Assembly (NCBI RefSeq): GCF_007750855.1
Contig: NZ_CP036291.1
Span: forward strand, 310,001-374,000
Reading direction: 5' to 3'
DNA length: 64,000 nt
Origin: Pirellulimonas nuda
GTDB taxonomy: Bacteria > Planctomycetota > Planctomycetia > Pirellulales > Lacipirellulaceae
Part shown: positions 1 through 10,047 of the stretch, one piece after another
Layout of the letters: every line of letters begins with the position of its first letter
How positions within the stretch are numbered: the first letter of the stretch is position 1
Translations under genes and position numbers: made by a program
The notes under the pieces: generated by a model
Databases searched by the model: none
What the model saw: only the letters and a program-made list of their open reading frames with translations
Told to the model about the DNA's origin: nothing

Positions 1-189
1 CGACAGCGTGGCGACGATCGGCAGGTGGGTCCAACCCGCGGGGGGGGCTTCGGTGAAGTCGAGCCCCGCCGGCACGCGGTCGATGGGCGCCGGCTGGAGG
101 TCGAGCCCCCCGGCGGCAGCAGCCAAACGGTCCGCCGCGAGGGTTAACCCGATCGCGACGCAGGTCAGCAGTAGCGAGTAGCGTGGCAC
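1..189 (-). CDS. Secreted protein of unknown function, C-terminal part outside the window
   Basis: Reading the minus strand from a GTG at 189 gives an open frame to the window edge. The first residues, (M)PRYSLLLTCVAIGLTLAA, look like a signal peptide, followed by an Ala-rich cleavage region and a mature start near LDLQPAPIDRVPAG. No ATG lies upstream in this frame, and an AGG-containing stretch precedes the GTG. Only about 63 residues are visible, none of which I recognise. It is transcribed away from the DUF2780 gene at 334, so the two starts are divergent. Confidence 0.55.
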   Translation of the reverse strand, partial: MPRYSLLLTCVAIGLTLAADRLAAAAGGLDLQPAPIDRVPAGLDFTEAPPAGWTHLPIVATLS

Positions 190-333
190 CTGCCTGTCAG
201 CCCCGTACCTAATAGTTTGCCGAAAAACTGCGGGGTTTGCGTCGCGGAATACTTTCAAAGCCCGCTGATTACCTCGATAATGCCGCCGGCCGAAACGAAC
301 CGCGTCGCCGTGCAACCCTCTAGGAACGTAACC

Positions 334-753
334 ATGAGCCTTGTCGATGATCTTGTCCAGCAGCTAGGGGTCTCCGCCGATCAAGCCGAGGGGGGCACGG
401 GGCTGATGATGAAGCTGGCAAAGGAAAAGCTCAGCTCCGGTGACTTCTCGCAAATCTCAGAACTCATCCCCGGGCTCGACGGCATGCTGGGCAAGGCGCC
501 CGACCTAGAAGCGCCCAGCAGCGAAGCGGGAGAGCAGGGGGGGATGCTCAAGGCCCTGGGGGGCATCACCAAGCAGCTCGGCCTGGGCGACATCGGCGAG
601 AAGCTGGGCGACCTGGCGAAGGTCGCCAAGGGCTTCGAATCGCTCGGCCTCGACACGGCGATGATCAGCAAGTTCGCCACCGCGATCCTGGCGTACCTGA
701 AGAGCCAAGGGGGCGAGCAGGTAGCGGCGATCTTGAAGAACGTGCTGAAGTGA
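334..753 (+). CDS. DUF2780-like small protein
   Basis: This 139-residue protein starts at the ATG at 334, which has AGGA about 8 bases upstream; the open frame extends further upstream without a better start. The sequence has a short N-terminal helix (SLVDDLVQQLGV), a Gly-rich linker and a C-terminal helical block ending in QVAAILKNVLK. This matches the general pattern of DUF2780 proteins (VcgC/VcgE type), whose function is unknown. No signal peptide or membrane helix is evident. It converges with the Fic gene, with only 10 bases between the stops. The family call is from pattern recognition, not a search. Confidence 0.7.
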   Translation: MSLVDDLVQQLGVSADQAEGGTGLMMKLAKEKLSSGDFSQISELIPGLDGMLGKAPDLEAPSSEAGEQGGMLKALGGITKQLGLGDIGEKLGDLAKVAKGFESLGLDTAMISKFATAILAYLKSQGGEQVAAILKNVLK

Positions 754-763
754 GGGCCGGGCG

Positions 764-1945
764 CTAGGCCGACGGTGCGTCGAGCAGGTCGGTTATCGGC
801 TTGGCGACGTATACCTTGTTGCGCCGCTGCCCGGTGATCTCTGTTAGAAAGCCGGCTTGTATCAGCCGCTCGACGTTCTTCTGCGCGCCCCGGTAGCTCG
901 ATAGCCCCATCGTCTCCATCGCCTGATTGACGGTGGTGACGGGCGTCGCGAAGAGCGCATCGACCAAGGTAAAGAGCCGCGACGACTGCCCCGATTCCTG
1001 CAGTTCCTGCCGCGTCTGTTCACGCAGGGCCAGCAAGCTGCGTGCTCGTCGGGCCGCGTCGCGGGCGACGATGCCCACGCCCTCGACAAAAAAATCGACC
1101 CACGCAAGCCAATCTCCGCCGCGGCTTATCCCCAGTAGGCGGTCGTAGTATTCGCGGCGGTTGTGCTCGAAGTGGGCGCTGAGGTACAGCAACGGGTCGG
1201 GCAGCAGGCCCGTCTCGGCCAACATCAACGTGATGAGAATGCGGCCGATGCGCCCGTTGCCGTCGGCAAAGGGATGGATCGCCTCGAACTGGTAGTGGGC
1301 GATCGCGATATCCACCAGCACCGGGAACGTCCGTGGCCCGTTGACGTACCGCTCTAGGTTGCTGGTGAGCGCCGCCAGTTCAGCGGGAGGCGGCGGAACA
1401 AAAGTCGCATCGGCGATGTGCGTCGACCGGCCGATGAAGTTCTGTTGCCGGCGGAACGCTCCCGGCTCGACTCCCGGCCGCCCCAGCCCATCAAACAGCC
1501 GCTCGTGCATCTCGCAAAACAAGCGATGCCCGATCGGAAGCTTCGGCAGCAGCGCGACGCCGTGGCGCAGCGCAGTGACATAGTTGTGCACCTCGCGCGC
1601 GTCGCGGTCGTCCCCTGTCTCGTCGGCCAAGGGCGACCGGTTCTGCTTTTCAAACACGTAGAGCTGCTCGAGCCCGGTGCGTGTCCCCTCGATCCGGCTC
1701 GAAAGCACCGCCTCACGTCGGCTGAAAGGCTCGGTTACGAGCCCCGCGTTCGGGAGCGTTGGCAGCACGGCACGCAGCTCGCCGATCGCTAGAATGGCCT
1801 GGTCGTGCTTCCACTGAAGAGCAGAGTCGATCTCTAGTTTGGGCGGCAGATCGTTCGGGCGAAAGGCGAGAACTTCCGCGTCCGTGGGCACCATTGTGCC
1901 TGTCGGTGTTGACGCAAAGGCTTCTGTGGGAAAGACTTGTGACAT
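764..1945 (-). CDS. Fic family protein with C-terminal winged helix
   Basis: A 393-residue Fic-domain protein. The catalytic Fic motif HPFADGNGRIGR begins near residue 224 and is complete (His, Asp/Gly-Asn anchor, second Arg), so AMP transfer to a protein hydroxyl is predicted. An inhibitory helix motif S-x-x-x-E-G is present at residues 82-87 (SSRIEG), placing the active-site-blocking helix N-terminal to the Fic core, as in class II Fic proteins. The last ~75 residues look like a winged helix (TLVDALFATPVTTVNQAMET), common in Fic proteins that bind DNA. The target is unknown. It is divergent from the ATPase at 2074, with 10-bp inverted boxes in the shared upstream region. There is no adjacent toxin partner. 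Confidence 0.9.
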   Translation of the reverse strand: MSQVFPTEAFASTPTGTMVPTDAEVLAFRPNDLPPKLEIDSALQWKHDQAILAIGELRAVLPTLPNAGLVTEPFSRREAVLSSRIEGTRTGLEQLYVFEKQNRSPLADETGDDRDAREVHNYVTALRHGVALLPKLPIGHRLFCEMHERLFDGLGRPGVEPGAFRRQQNFIGRSTHIADATFVPPPPAELAALTSNLERYVNGPRTFPVLVDIAIAHYQFEAIHPFADGNGRIGRILITLMLAETGLLPDPLLYLSAHFEHNRREYYDRLLGISRGGDWLAWVDFFVEGVGIVARDAARRARSLLALREQTRQELQESGQSSRLFTLVDALFATPVTTVNQAMETMGLSSYRGAQKNVERLIQAGFLTEITGQRRNKVYVAKPITDLLDAPSA

Positions 1946-1954
1946 GGATCGAGC

Positions 1955-2029
1955 CTTATTGCACCCAGGTTCAACACGTCAGCATCCAGGCAATCATAGT
2001 TTACTACAATGCGATTTGAGTGCAATAAG
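1955..2029. promoter_or_regulatory. Inverted 10-bp boxes in the Fic/ATPase divergent region
   Basis: CTTATTGCAC at 1955-1964 is repeated as its exact reverse complement GTGCAATAAG at 2020-2029. The boxes flank an AT-rich stretch in an otherwise GC-rich region, and one box lies 10 bases upstream of the Fic start codon. Because the Fic protein ends in a winged helix, an autoregulatory operator is a reasonable guess. Coincidence is possible. Confidence 0.4.
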
Positions 2030-2073
2030 ATCTTTCTTTCGCCGCGTTGTGCTTCTCTAGGCAACTACTGACC

Positions 2074-4452
<2,379 letters not shown>

Positions 4453-4591
4453 GTCAGGCTGTGCCCGACATGGAGCGGAGCAGATGTTGCTTCTCAGAAG
4501 CCGGCAGGCGGGGCTTGTCGTGCATGGCTATGATGCGTAGCGAAGATCGTGATAATTTCGTGGAGTCAATCCTAGATCAGGGCCCTTAGCA

Positions 4592-5380
4592 ATGTCAGAT
4601 AATCTTCCGTGGAAGACCGCCATCCTCAAAGTTTTGACCGAGCAGGGTGAGGCGATGCACTACACCGACATTGCCGAAGTGATTGTCGATCAAGAGCTTC
4701 GCGAAGCGCTGGGCGCCACTCCAGCAAACTCAGTTAATTCGATCATTAGTTTATCGATTCGGGAGGACTACGACTCGCCCTTTTACAAGGCAGGTCGTGG
4801 ACTGTTCGGACTCAAGATCCATCAATCCATGGCTCCTTCGGTCGATGTTCCGATGGGTGACGCCATTGAGGAAGCCGATGGCGAATCGGATAACATGATC
4901 ATTCAGGCTCTGGGTATGTTCTGGCTTCGTCAGAATGTTTACTGGAAGTCGGCTCCGTCCATCTTGGGTCGCCAACAGGTTGGCGCCGATACGGTTGATT
5001 TTACGGATCAGCGGGGAGTCTATTTGCTCCATGACCGACGCGATGTTGTCTATGTCGGTCGCAGCGTAGATCGAGGCCTCGGTCAGCGTCTGTTCGAGCA
5101 CACCCAGGATAGACTCAATGGTCGTTGGGATCGATTCTCGTGGTTCGGGCTCTGTGGAGTCGATGACCACGGCCATCTAACCCGCCCGTTGCTGTCATGT
5201 GATAGCAACTTGATAATTCATGCATTTGAGGCAATCTTGATCGAGTCATTAGAGCCGCCACAGAACCGCCGACGTGGCGATAGTCTGAACGCGGCTGAGT
5301 TTATGCAAGCGCGTGACCCGGAGATCGATCGACGGCAGACTCGCGACCTGTTGCAGCAAGTCATGGCGAAACTCGACTAG
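4592..5380 (+). CDS. HARE-HTH and GIY-YIG nuclease fusion protein
   Basis: A 262-residue protein. Residues 4-75 match the HARE-HTH winged helix (PWKTAILKVL, HYTDIAEVI, SPFYKAGRGLFGL), found in restriction enzymes and chromatin proteins. Residues 141-228 match a GIY-YIG nuclease: GVYLL and VVYVGRS form the paired strands, an Arg-rich helix follows (GQRLFEH), then Glu in the helix EAILIESLEPPQNR with the terminal Asn. All the expected catalytic elements appear present. The gene has visibly lower GC and more variable codon use than its neighbours, which suggests transfer. No methyltransferase or other restriction partner lies nearby, so it is orphan. A nucleic-acid-cleaving role is likely; defence is only inferred. 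Confidence 0.8.
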   Translation: MSDNLPWKTAILKVLTEQGEAMHYTDIAEVIVDQELREALGATPANSVNSIISLSIREDYDSPFYKAGRGLFGLKIHQSMAPSVDVPMGDAIEEADGESDNMIIQALGMFWLRQNVYWKSAPSILGRQQVGADTVDFTDQRGVYLLHDRRDVVYVGRSVDRGLGQRLFEHTQDRLNGRWDRFSWFGLCGVDDHGHLTRPLLSCDSNLIIHAFEAILIESLEPPQNRRRGDSLNAAEFMQARDPEIDRRQTRDLLQQVMAKLD

Positions 5381-5390
5381 CGTCGGCAGT

Positions 5391-5470
5391 GTAGCCATCT
5401 CACTCCGTGAGATGAATCCGCTCACGGAGTGAGCGGCCTACGTTGGCCCCATCGTCCCTTCCGCCAAGAA
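5391..5470. repeat. Family C element plus duplicated 3' end of the CoA-transferase gene
   Basis: These 80 bases match 5720-5799 at 75 of 80 positions. They include a palindrome starting GTAGCCATCTCACTCCGTG and ending CCTAC, plus a copy of the last ~30 coding bases of the CoA-transferase gene. The copy is not part of a gene here. Confidence 0.85.
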
Positions 5471-5471
5471 A

Positions 5472-5677
5472 GTAGGGTGCGATGAAGCGCAGCGCAATCG
5501 CACCTCGGCCGTTCGAGCGGGATGGTCCCCGCCGCTCAAGTGCGCGCGTAACCAGCCCGACGGGCCGGCGCCGCGAGAATGAATCGCAAGCGACGCTTCG
5601 ATGCCGCCGGCGGGGCGACCGCCAACTCATCATGCGGTCGGCAACGTGCGATTGCGCTGCGCTTCATCGCACCCTAC
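5472..5677. repeat. Family D inverted pair (32-bp perfect arms)
   Basis: The arm starting GTAGGGTGCGATGAAGCGC at 5472-5503 is repeated as its exact 32-base reverse complement at 5646-5677, separated by 142 bases with no convincing gene. Each arm is itself an imperfect hairpin (GGTGCGAT / ATCGCACC). Outer ends are GTAG and CTAC. With the family C copies on both sides, the whole 5381-5766 gap is made of repeats. Confidence 0.85.
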
Positions 5678-5719
5678 TGGTTGGCGGTGAGTGGCACATC
5701 GTCACGGATGTGCAGTAGC

Positions 5720-5799
5720 GTAGCCATCTCACTCCGTGAGATGACGCCGCTCACGGAGTGAGCGGCCTACGCCGGCCCCATCGTCCCCTCCGCCAAGAA
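5720..5799. repeat. Family C element overlapping the CoA-transferase stop
   Basis: Palindrome from GTAG at 5720 to CTAC ending at 5770, with arms around ACTCCGTGAG. On the minus strand its terminal GTAG (5770-5767) contains the TAG stop of the CoA-transferase gene. The unit extends to 5799 because the coding 3' end is duplicated at 5391-5470. Confidence 0.8.
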
Positions 5800-7245
5800 C
5801 CTCTGGTGCATCTCAAAACATTTGCTCAGGTCCTGCCGGATGTGGCCCGGCGGGCACTGCTCCAGGTAGCGGTACAAATAGTCGCGGTAGCTGGGGTGGG
5901 CGCAGTTTTCGATGATCGCCTTGGCGCGGGCCGCGGGCGCTAGGCCGCGGAGGTCGGCCAGACCTTCGTCTGTGACCAGCACCTGCACGGAGTGCTCGTT
6001 GTGGTCGCAGTGGCTGACCATGGGGACCACGGCGCTGATGGCGCCCCCCTTGGCGGTGCTGGGCGCCACCAGCAGCGACAGGTAGGCGTTGCGGGTGAAG
6101 TCGCCCGAGCCGCCGACGCCGTTCATCAGTTGCGTGCCGACCACGTGCGTGCTGTTGGCGCAGCCGGTGAGGTCCATCTCTAGCACCGTGTTGATGGAGA
6201 TCACCCCCAGCCGGCGGACGATGCCGGGGTTGTTGGACACCTCTTGCGGGCGGAGCACGATCCGCTGCGCGAAGAAGTCCATCTGGTCGTACACGCGGGC
6301 GAGCCGCTCGGGGCTGAGCGTCAAGCTGGTGGCCGAGGCGCCCAGCAGCCGGCCGCGCTCCATCAGGTCGACCAGCGCGTCTTGGAACACCTCGCTGTAC
6401 ATCACAAACGGCGGCACGTCGTCCGCGGCGCCCAGGCCGGCCATCACCGCGTTGGCGATGTTGCCGACGCCCGACTGCAGCGGGAGCCACTCCGGCGGGA
6501 TCCGGCCCGCGGCCCGTTCTTCTAGCAAGAACCGCACCACGTGCTGGGCGATCCGCTCGCTGCGTTGGTCGGTCGCCGAGAACCCCGCCACGTTGTCCGG
6601 CTCGTCGGTTTCCACCACCGCGACGATCTTCTTCGGGTCGACCGACGCGTAGGGGACGCCGATCTTCTCGGTGGCGTGCTCGATGGTGATGGCGCGGTGC
6701 GGCGGGCGCGGCGGGATGGCGATGTCGTGCATCTCTGCCAGCCGGTGCGACTGGGCGCGGTTCACCTCAACGATCACCCGCTCGGCGTTGCGCAAGAAGC
6801 TGGGCGAGGCGCCGACCGAGGTGCTGAGGAACACCCGCCCGTCGCGCATCACGTCGACCGCTTCGACGACGGCGAAGTCGAGCGTGCCGAAGAACCCGCA
6901 GTCGACCATCTGCGGCAGGTGCGACAGGTGCATGTCGACAAAGTCGACCTCTTGCCGGTTGATGCGCTGCCGCAGCGGTTTGCTGCTTTGGTAGGGCGCC
7001 CGCCAGGCGATGGCGTCTGCCTCGGCCAGCGCGTCGTCGATGGCCGCGCCGGTGCTGGCGCCGGTGAGCACGCGGAGCCGCATCGGCTGGCCGGCGTCGC
7101 GGAGCCCCGCGGCGCGGGCCGCCAGCGCGCGGGGCACGGCCTTGGCGGCGCCGGCGGGGGTGAACCCGCTGAAGCCGATCGTGGCGCCGGGGGGGATGAG
7201 GGCGGCGGCCTCGTCGGCCGTCATCTGAGGGAACGTGTGCATCAC
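5767..7245 (-). CDS. Acetyl-CoA hydrolase/succinate CoA-transferase family protein
   Basis: A 492-residue class I CoA-transferase, the usual length for the succinate/acetate/propionate CoA-transferase group (YgfH/ScpC, AarC type). Visible landmarks are an N-terminal GATIGFSGFTPAG Gly-rich region, VFLSTSVGAS, the conserved LQSGVGNIANAVMAGL, the probable catalytic Glu in MYSEVFQDALVDL, and GVGGSGDFTRNAYLS near the C-terminus. It moves CoA between succinyl-, acetyl- or propionyl-CoA and a free acid; the exact substrate cannot be read. A citrate synthase is encoded in the same window, so a bypass of succinyl-CoA synthetase is conceivable but speculative. The TAG stop is part of a repeat element. 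Start is the ATG at 7245. Confidence 0.9.
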   Translation of the reverse strand: MMHTFPQMTADEAAALIPPGATIGFSGFTPAGAAKAVPRALAARAAGLRDAGQPMRLRVLTGASTGAAIDDALAEADAIAWRAPYQSSKPLRQRINRQEVDFVDMHLSHLPQMVDCGFFGTLDFAVVEAVDVMRDGRVFLSTSVGASPSFLRNAERVIVEVNRAQSHRLAEMHDIAIPPRPPHRAITIEHATEKIGVPYASVDPKKIVAVVETDEPDNVAGFSATDQRSERIAQHVVRFLLEERAAGRIPPEWLPLQSGVGNIANAVMAGLGAADDVPPFVMYSEVFQDALVDLMERGRLLGASATSLTLSPERLARVYDQMDFFAQRIVLRPQEVSNNPGIVRRLGVISINTVLEMDLTGCANSTHVVGTQLMNGVGGSGDFTRNAYLSLLVAPSTAKGGAISAVVPMVSHCDHNEHSVQVLVTDEGLADLRGLAPAARAKAIIENCAHPSYRDYLYRYLEQCPPGHIRQDLSKCFEMHQRFLAEGTMGPA

Positions 7246-7303
7246 TAGGTCTCCGCCAAGAAGAGCGTCTGTCTATGACGATACGGCGCAGCGGCGCGGC
7301 GCT

Positions 7304-7418
7304 GTAGGGTGCGACGGAATGTCGCCCATCGTGCAGCCATCCCACTCCGTGAAATGACGCCCGGAGTGTAGCCATCTCACTCCGTGAGATGAGGCCGCTC
7401 ACGGAGTGAGATGGCTAC
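7304..7418. repeat. Family D and C elements; palindrome forms a gene stop
   Basis: A family D unit starts GTAGGGTGCGACGGAATGTC at 7304, followed by a decayed family C half (7335-7358). A complete family C palindrome then lies at 7368-7418, with 21-bp perfect arms (7368-7388 and 7398-7418) and a 9-base loop. Both ends are GTAG on their own strand. The minus-strand GTAG (7418-7415) contains the TAG stop of the gene at 7415. It could also end transcription, although there is no T-tract. Confidence 0.85.
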
Positions 7419-7963
7419 ACCGACGCCGGTTGTTCGCTCAGGCGCTGGAGCGATGCCCGCACGTCGCGGCAGACGTCGTCGAGGCCGTCGATTAGCTCTG
7501 CTTCGTTGGGGGCCAACCCTTCTACCGTGTCGGCGAGCGACTGCTGGGGGGCGCCAGCGCCCGGCTGCGTGGCCGCCTGTTGATGGAGCTGCCGGTGCGC
7601 GTCGTCGAGCTCGCGGGAGAGCCTCTGGTTGGCCGCCAGCATCTCGCGGACGACGCCGGCTACCAGGTCGGTCAGCGGCAGGCCCTGGTGGGTGGGGCTG
7701 GGGCAGGTGTCGCCGTGCGTGTGCTGCACGTCCTGCAGGCGGCGGTCGGCGTGGCGGAGCTGCTCGTGGTGCTGGCGTACCGAGTGCGTGACGGCGCCGG
7801 TGATCCGCCGCAGGTCGGCCGCCAGGCGGCGCGCCTCGGCCTTGTCGGTCGAGGCCCCCTCGGCCCGGCGCCGAGCGAGCCACAACCCCACCACCACCCC
7901 GGCGCCCAACTGGGCGACGGCAAGCAGCAGGGCGATGATCAGCACGGTCGGGCCAGAGAACAT
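7415..7963 (-). CDS. Single-pass membrane protein with coiled-coil tail, function unknown
   Basis: The 182-residue product starts at the ATG at 7963 (MFSGPTVLIIALLLAVAQLG). A longer open frame exists upstream but would overlap metF and lacks protein-like sequence. One N-terminal membrane helix (residues 6-29) is followed by a basic stop-transfer ARRR and a mostly helical, charged cytoplasmic region with heptad-like spacing and several His (HHEQLRHADRR, HTHGD). This resembles DUF948-like or chemoreceptor-linker proteins in general shape only. No strong Shine-Dalgarno is seen. It is divergent from metF. Confidence 0.6.
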   Translation of the reverse strand: MFSGPTVLIIALLLAVAQLGAGVVVGLWLARRRAEGASTDKAEARRLAADLRRITGAVTHSVRQHHEQLRHADRRLQDVQHTHGDTCPSPTHQGLPLTDLVAGVVREMLAANQRLSRELDDAHRQLHQQAATQPGAGAPQQSLADTVEGLAPNEAELIDGLDDVCRDVRASLQRLSEQPASV

Positions 7964-8228
7964 AACAAGCTTCGCGGGGTCGGAGTGGGTGGAAGGGGTC
8001 CGAAACCCTACGTCGCAGGCGCCCGCGGTCTGCTTTTCCAGCAGCCGCCGACCAAAGGTTGGCGCGTCCGAAGCGCCGGTTGAAGCGGTCGTAGGGGCGC
8101 CCCGGGGGGTGCTCAGGGGCTGCTCAGCGGGCTTTTCGCCCTCCGCTCTGGAGGTATTTTCGTTGGTTTTGCAGGGGGCTGCCGGTTGGTAGAGTAGTGG
8201 GGAACTTTCAACCATCCCGAGAGCTGCC

Positions 8229-9104
8229 TTGAAGACCCTCCGCGACGCGTACGCCGGCGGCCGATTCGGCCTGTCGTTCGAGCTTTTCCCCCCCAAGAGC
8301 CCCGCGGGCGAAGCGGCCCTGTTCCACCACGTCGGCCGGCTGGTGGAGTTCGAGCCGAGCTTCATCACCTGCACCTACGGCGCCGGCGGATCGACCCAGC
8401 AGAAGACGCTGGAGATCGTCGCCAAGGTGCGTAAGGATTTTGACCTCCCGGTTGCGACCCACCTGACCTGCGTCGGCCTGACGGCGGACCAACTGCGGGA
8501 CTACCTGCGCCAGGCGATCGAGGCGGGCGTGCTGAGCGTGGTGGCGTTGCGGGGCGACCCGCCGAAGGGGGAGACCGCGTTCACCAAGACCGCCGGCGGG
8601 TTCGGCTACGCCAACGAGCTGGTGGCGATGATCCGCGGCGAGTTCGCCGAGATGGGGATCGCCGTGGCCGGCTACCCAGAGAAGCACCTCGAGGCCCCCG
8701 ACCTGGCGACCGACCTGGCGAACCTCAAACGCAAGATCGACGCCGGCGCCGACGCGGTCATCACGCAGCTCTTCTACCACAACGAAGACTTCTTCCGCTT
8801 CCGCGACGCCTGCGACGCGGCCGGCATCACCACGCCGATCGTGCCGGGCCTGCTGCCGGTGACCAACTTCGCCCAGATCCAGCGGATCACCGCGCTGTGC
8901 GGCGCCAAGCTGCCGCAGCCGTTCATCGACAAGCTGTCGGCCGCGGGCGACGACGACGACGCGCAGTTCCGCGCGGGGGTCGAGTTCGCCACCGAGCAGA
9001 CGCAGCAGCTCATCGAGTCGGGCGTCGCCGGCATCCACTACTACGTGCTCAACAAGAGCGAAGCGGCGAGCGAGGTGCTGCGGGCCGTGACGCTGCCGGC
9101 GTAG
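8229..9104 (+). CDS. metF: Methylenetetrahydrofolate reductase
   Basis: A 291-residue flavin enzyme of the MetF family, reducing 5,10-methylene-THF to 5-methyl-THF for methionine synthesis. Diagnostic segments are SFELFPPKS at the N-terminus (catalytic Glu), YGAGGS, HLTCVG, ALRGDPP and the TQLFYHNEDF strand. The length fits bacterial MetF without the regulatory C-terminal domain. The start is a TTG at 8229; there is no in-frame ATG nearby that keeps the conserved N-terminus. Its TAG stop is followed within a few bases by a family A repeat arm. Confidence 0.93.
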   Translation: MKTLRDAYAGGRFGLSFELFPPKSPAGEAALFHHVGRLVEFEPSFITCTYGAGGSTQQKTLEIVAKVRKDFDLPVATHLTCVGLTADQLRDYLRQAIEAGVLSVVALRGDPPKGETAFTKTAGGFGYANELVAMIRGEFAEMGIAVAGYPEKHLEAPDLATDLANLKRKIDAGADAVITQLFYHNEDFFRFRDACDAAGITTPIVPGLLPVTNFAQIQRITALCGAKLPQPFIDKLSAAGDDDDAQFRAGVEFATEQTQQLIESGVAGIHYYVLNKSEAASEVLRAVTLPA

Positions 9105-9107
9105 CGT

Positions 9108-9184
9108 TTAACCACGGAGCCACGGAGAGCACCCAGACGGACGGAGGGGGAACCGCCGATGGACGCGGATGAACGCCGATACGA
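9108..9184 (+). repeat. Family A inverted repeat, left arm
   Basis: About 77 bases beginning TTAACCACGGAGCCACGGAG and containing GAACCGCCGATGGACGCGG. It matches the reverse complement of 10048-10124 at close to 90 percent by eye. The two arms enclose about 860 bases holding two small genes and two halves of a REP pair. Confidence 0.8.
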
Positions 9185-9205
9185 ACGATCTAGGATTCGA
9201 GTGGG

Positions 9206-9254
9206 GTGGCTGGGGTCGAAGGCGTCAGCCTGAGCCCCCAGCGGCGGCTCGAAC
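9206..9254 (-). repeat. Half of a family B REP pair (left of the two-gene insert)
   Basis: Reading GTGGCTGGGGTCGAAGGCGT onward, this is the reverse complement of the right half of the REP pairs around the RAYT gene. It ends in GGCTCGAAC (9246-9254), which recurs at 9961-9969 at the other edge of the insert. Confidence 0.7.
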
Positions 9255-9278
9255 TACTCTCGGCGTAACGGTTACCGG

Positions 9279-9518
9279 TTACATCAGCTCGACCGACGTA
9301 ACCTGCTCTGTGTCCAGATCGACCTTGAGCACGATGGACGGGGGGTCGGTTGTTGCGCTGCGCCCCGTGCAACCATCGTACGCTAGTTCTACTTCCCAAC
9401 GGTCGGTCGTAGCGCCGACCATTCTTGCAGCGATGCAGGGCCCGTGCCGGTAGCCGTTCTCCGCCACCGATCGCTCGGCGATCTCCACGGCGAGCGCGAT
9501 CTTGGCCGTCGTAGCCAT
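9279..9518 (-). CDS. Small protein of unknown function
   Basis: A 79-residue protein starting at the ATG at 9518, with GAGG about 8 bases upstream. It starts with a helix (MATTAKIALAVEIAERS), then a Cys-containing segment (GYRHGPC) and a strand-rich second half (WEVELAYDGC, IVLKVDLDTEQVTSVEL). This strand pattern looks like a small secreted or cytosolic beta domain (PepSY-like in shape). There is no signal peptide. I cannot name it. It shares strand with the zinc-ribbon gene upstream (26-base gap from that stop), so the two may be an operon. Confidence 0.55.
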   Translation of the reverse strand: MATTAKIALAVEIAERSVAENGYRHGPCIAARMVGATTDRWEVELAYDGCTGRSATTDPPSIVLKVDLDTEQVTSVELM

Positions 9519-9544
9519 GGAAAAGCCTCAATCCCTTCGACTAG

Positions 9545-9913
9545 TCATCGAGCGATTTCTGACTGCGCATTCTCGACAAGACACCACGCTTGGAATACGC
9601 ACTCCTCGCAGAAAAGTGCTCTTGACTTTGCTTCGTGGCACTTCGATCCAGGCGTCAATTCGCGGCCACACAGAATGCACAAGTCCCGTTGTGCCGCGGA
9701 TGTGAGGGGGGACGAGAACGGGTTCTCATTAACGTCATTCGGTGAATTAGTAGGATTCAAATGGGGAAGTAGGACGGGCACTTGCGCCGCGATTTCCTTC
9801 AGGCAATCGGCGCAAACCAGAAACCCTTCATATCCCTCGATCAACGGTTTGGCTTCCGAGTATCCACGACTGCAAAGGCCGCACCGAGCTTGCCTTTCTC
9901 CATGCAGGAGCAT
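9545..9913 (-). CDS. Small protein with two Cys-pair zinc ribbons
   Basis: Product of about 122 residues from the ATG at 9913; a TTG at 9940 would add nine residues. Two zinc-ribbon-like units are visible: CGLC with CADC in the N-terminal half, and CILC with CEEC in the C-terminal half. The first resembles the ClpX C4 zinc finger fold (C-x2-C-x~20-C-x2-C). No enzymatic domain follows, so it is probably a protein- or nucleic-acid-binding adaptor. It lies inside the split REP pair together with the gene at 9279. Family not recognised. Confidence 0.6.
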   Translation of the reverse strand: MLLHGERQARCGLCSRGYSEAKPLIEGYEGFLVCADCLKEIAAQVPVLLPHLNPTNSPNDVNENPFSSPLTSAAQRDLCILCGRELTPGSKCHEAKSRALFCEECVFQAWCLVENAQSEIAR

Positions 9914-9960
9914 ACTCAATCGACGTAGAAGCGATGCCAAGTCTTCTGCCTACTGTTAGG

Positions 9961-10031
9961 GGCTCGAACCGCCGTCGCCATCTCAGTGGCGACCGCCTGG
10001 GGGCTCCGCTTCGCTGCGACCCCAGGCACCC
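9961..10031 (-). repeat. Other half of the family B REP pair (right of the insert)
   Basis: GGCTCGAACC, then CTCAGTGGCGACCGCCTGGG and TGCGACCCCAGGCACCC, form the reverse complement of the left half of a family B pair. Together with 9206-9254 it would make a normal pair if the ~705 bases between were removed. Confidence 0.7.
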
Positions 10032-10047
10032 GCTACGAGAGCGTGAA

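Noticed and set aside
5482..5718. Short open frames in the 5.4-5.7 kb gap
   Set aside because: They are made almost wholly of repeat arms (families C and D).
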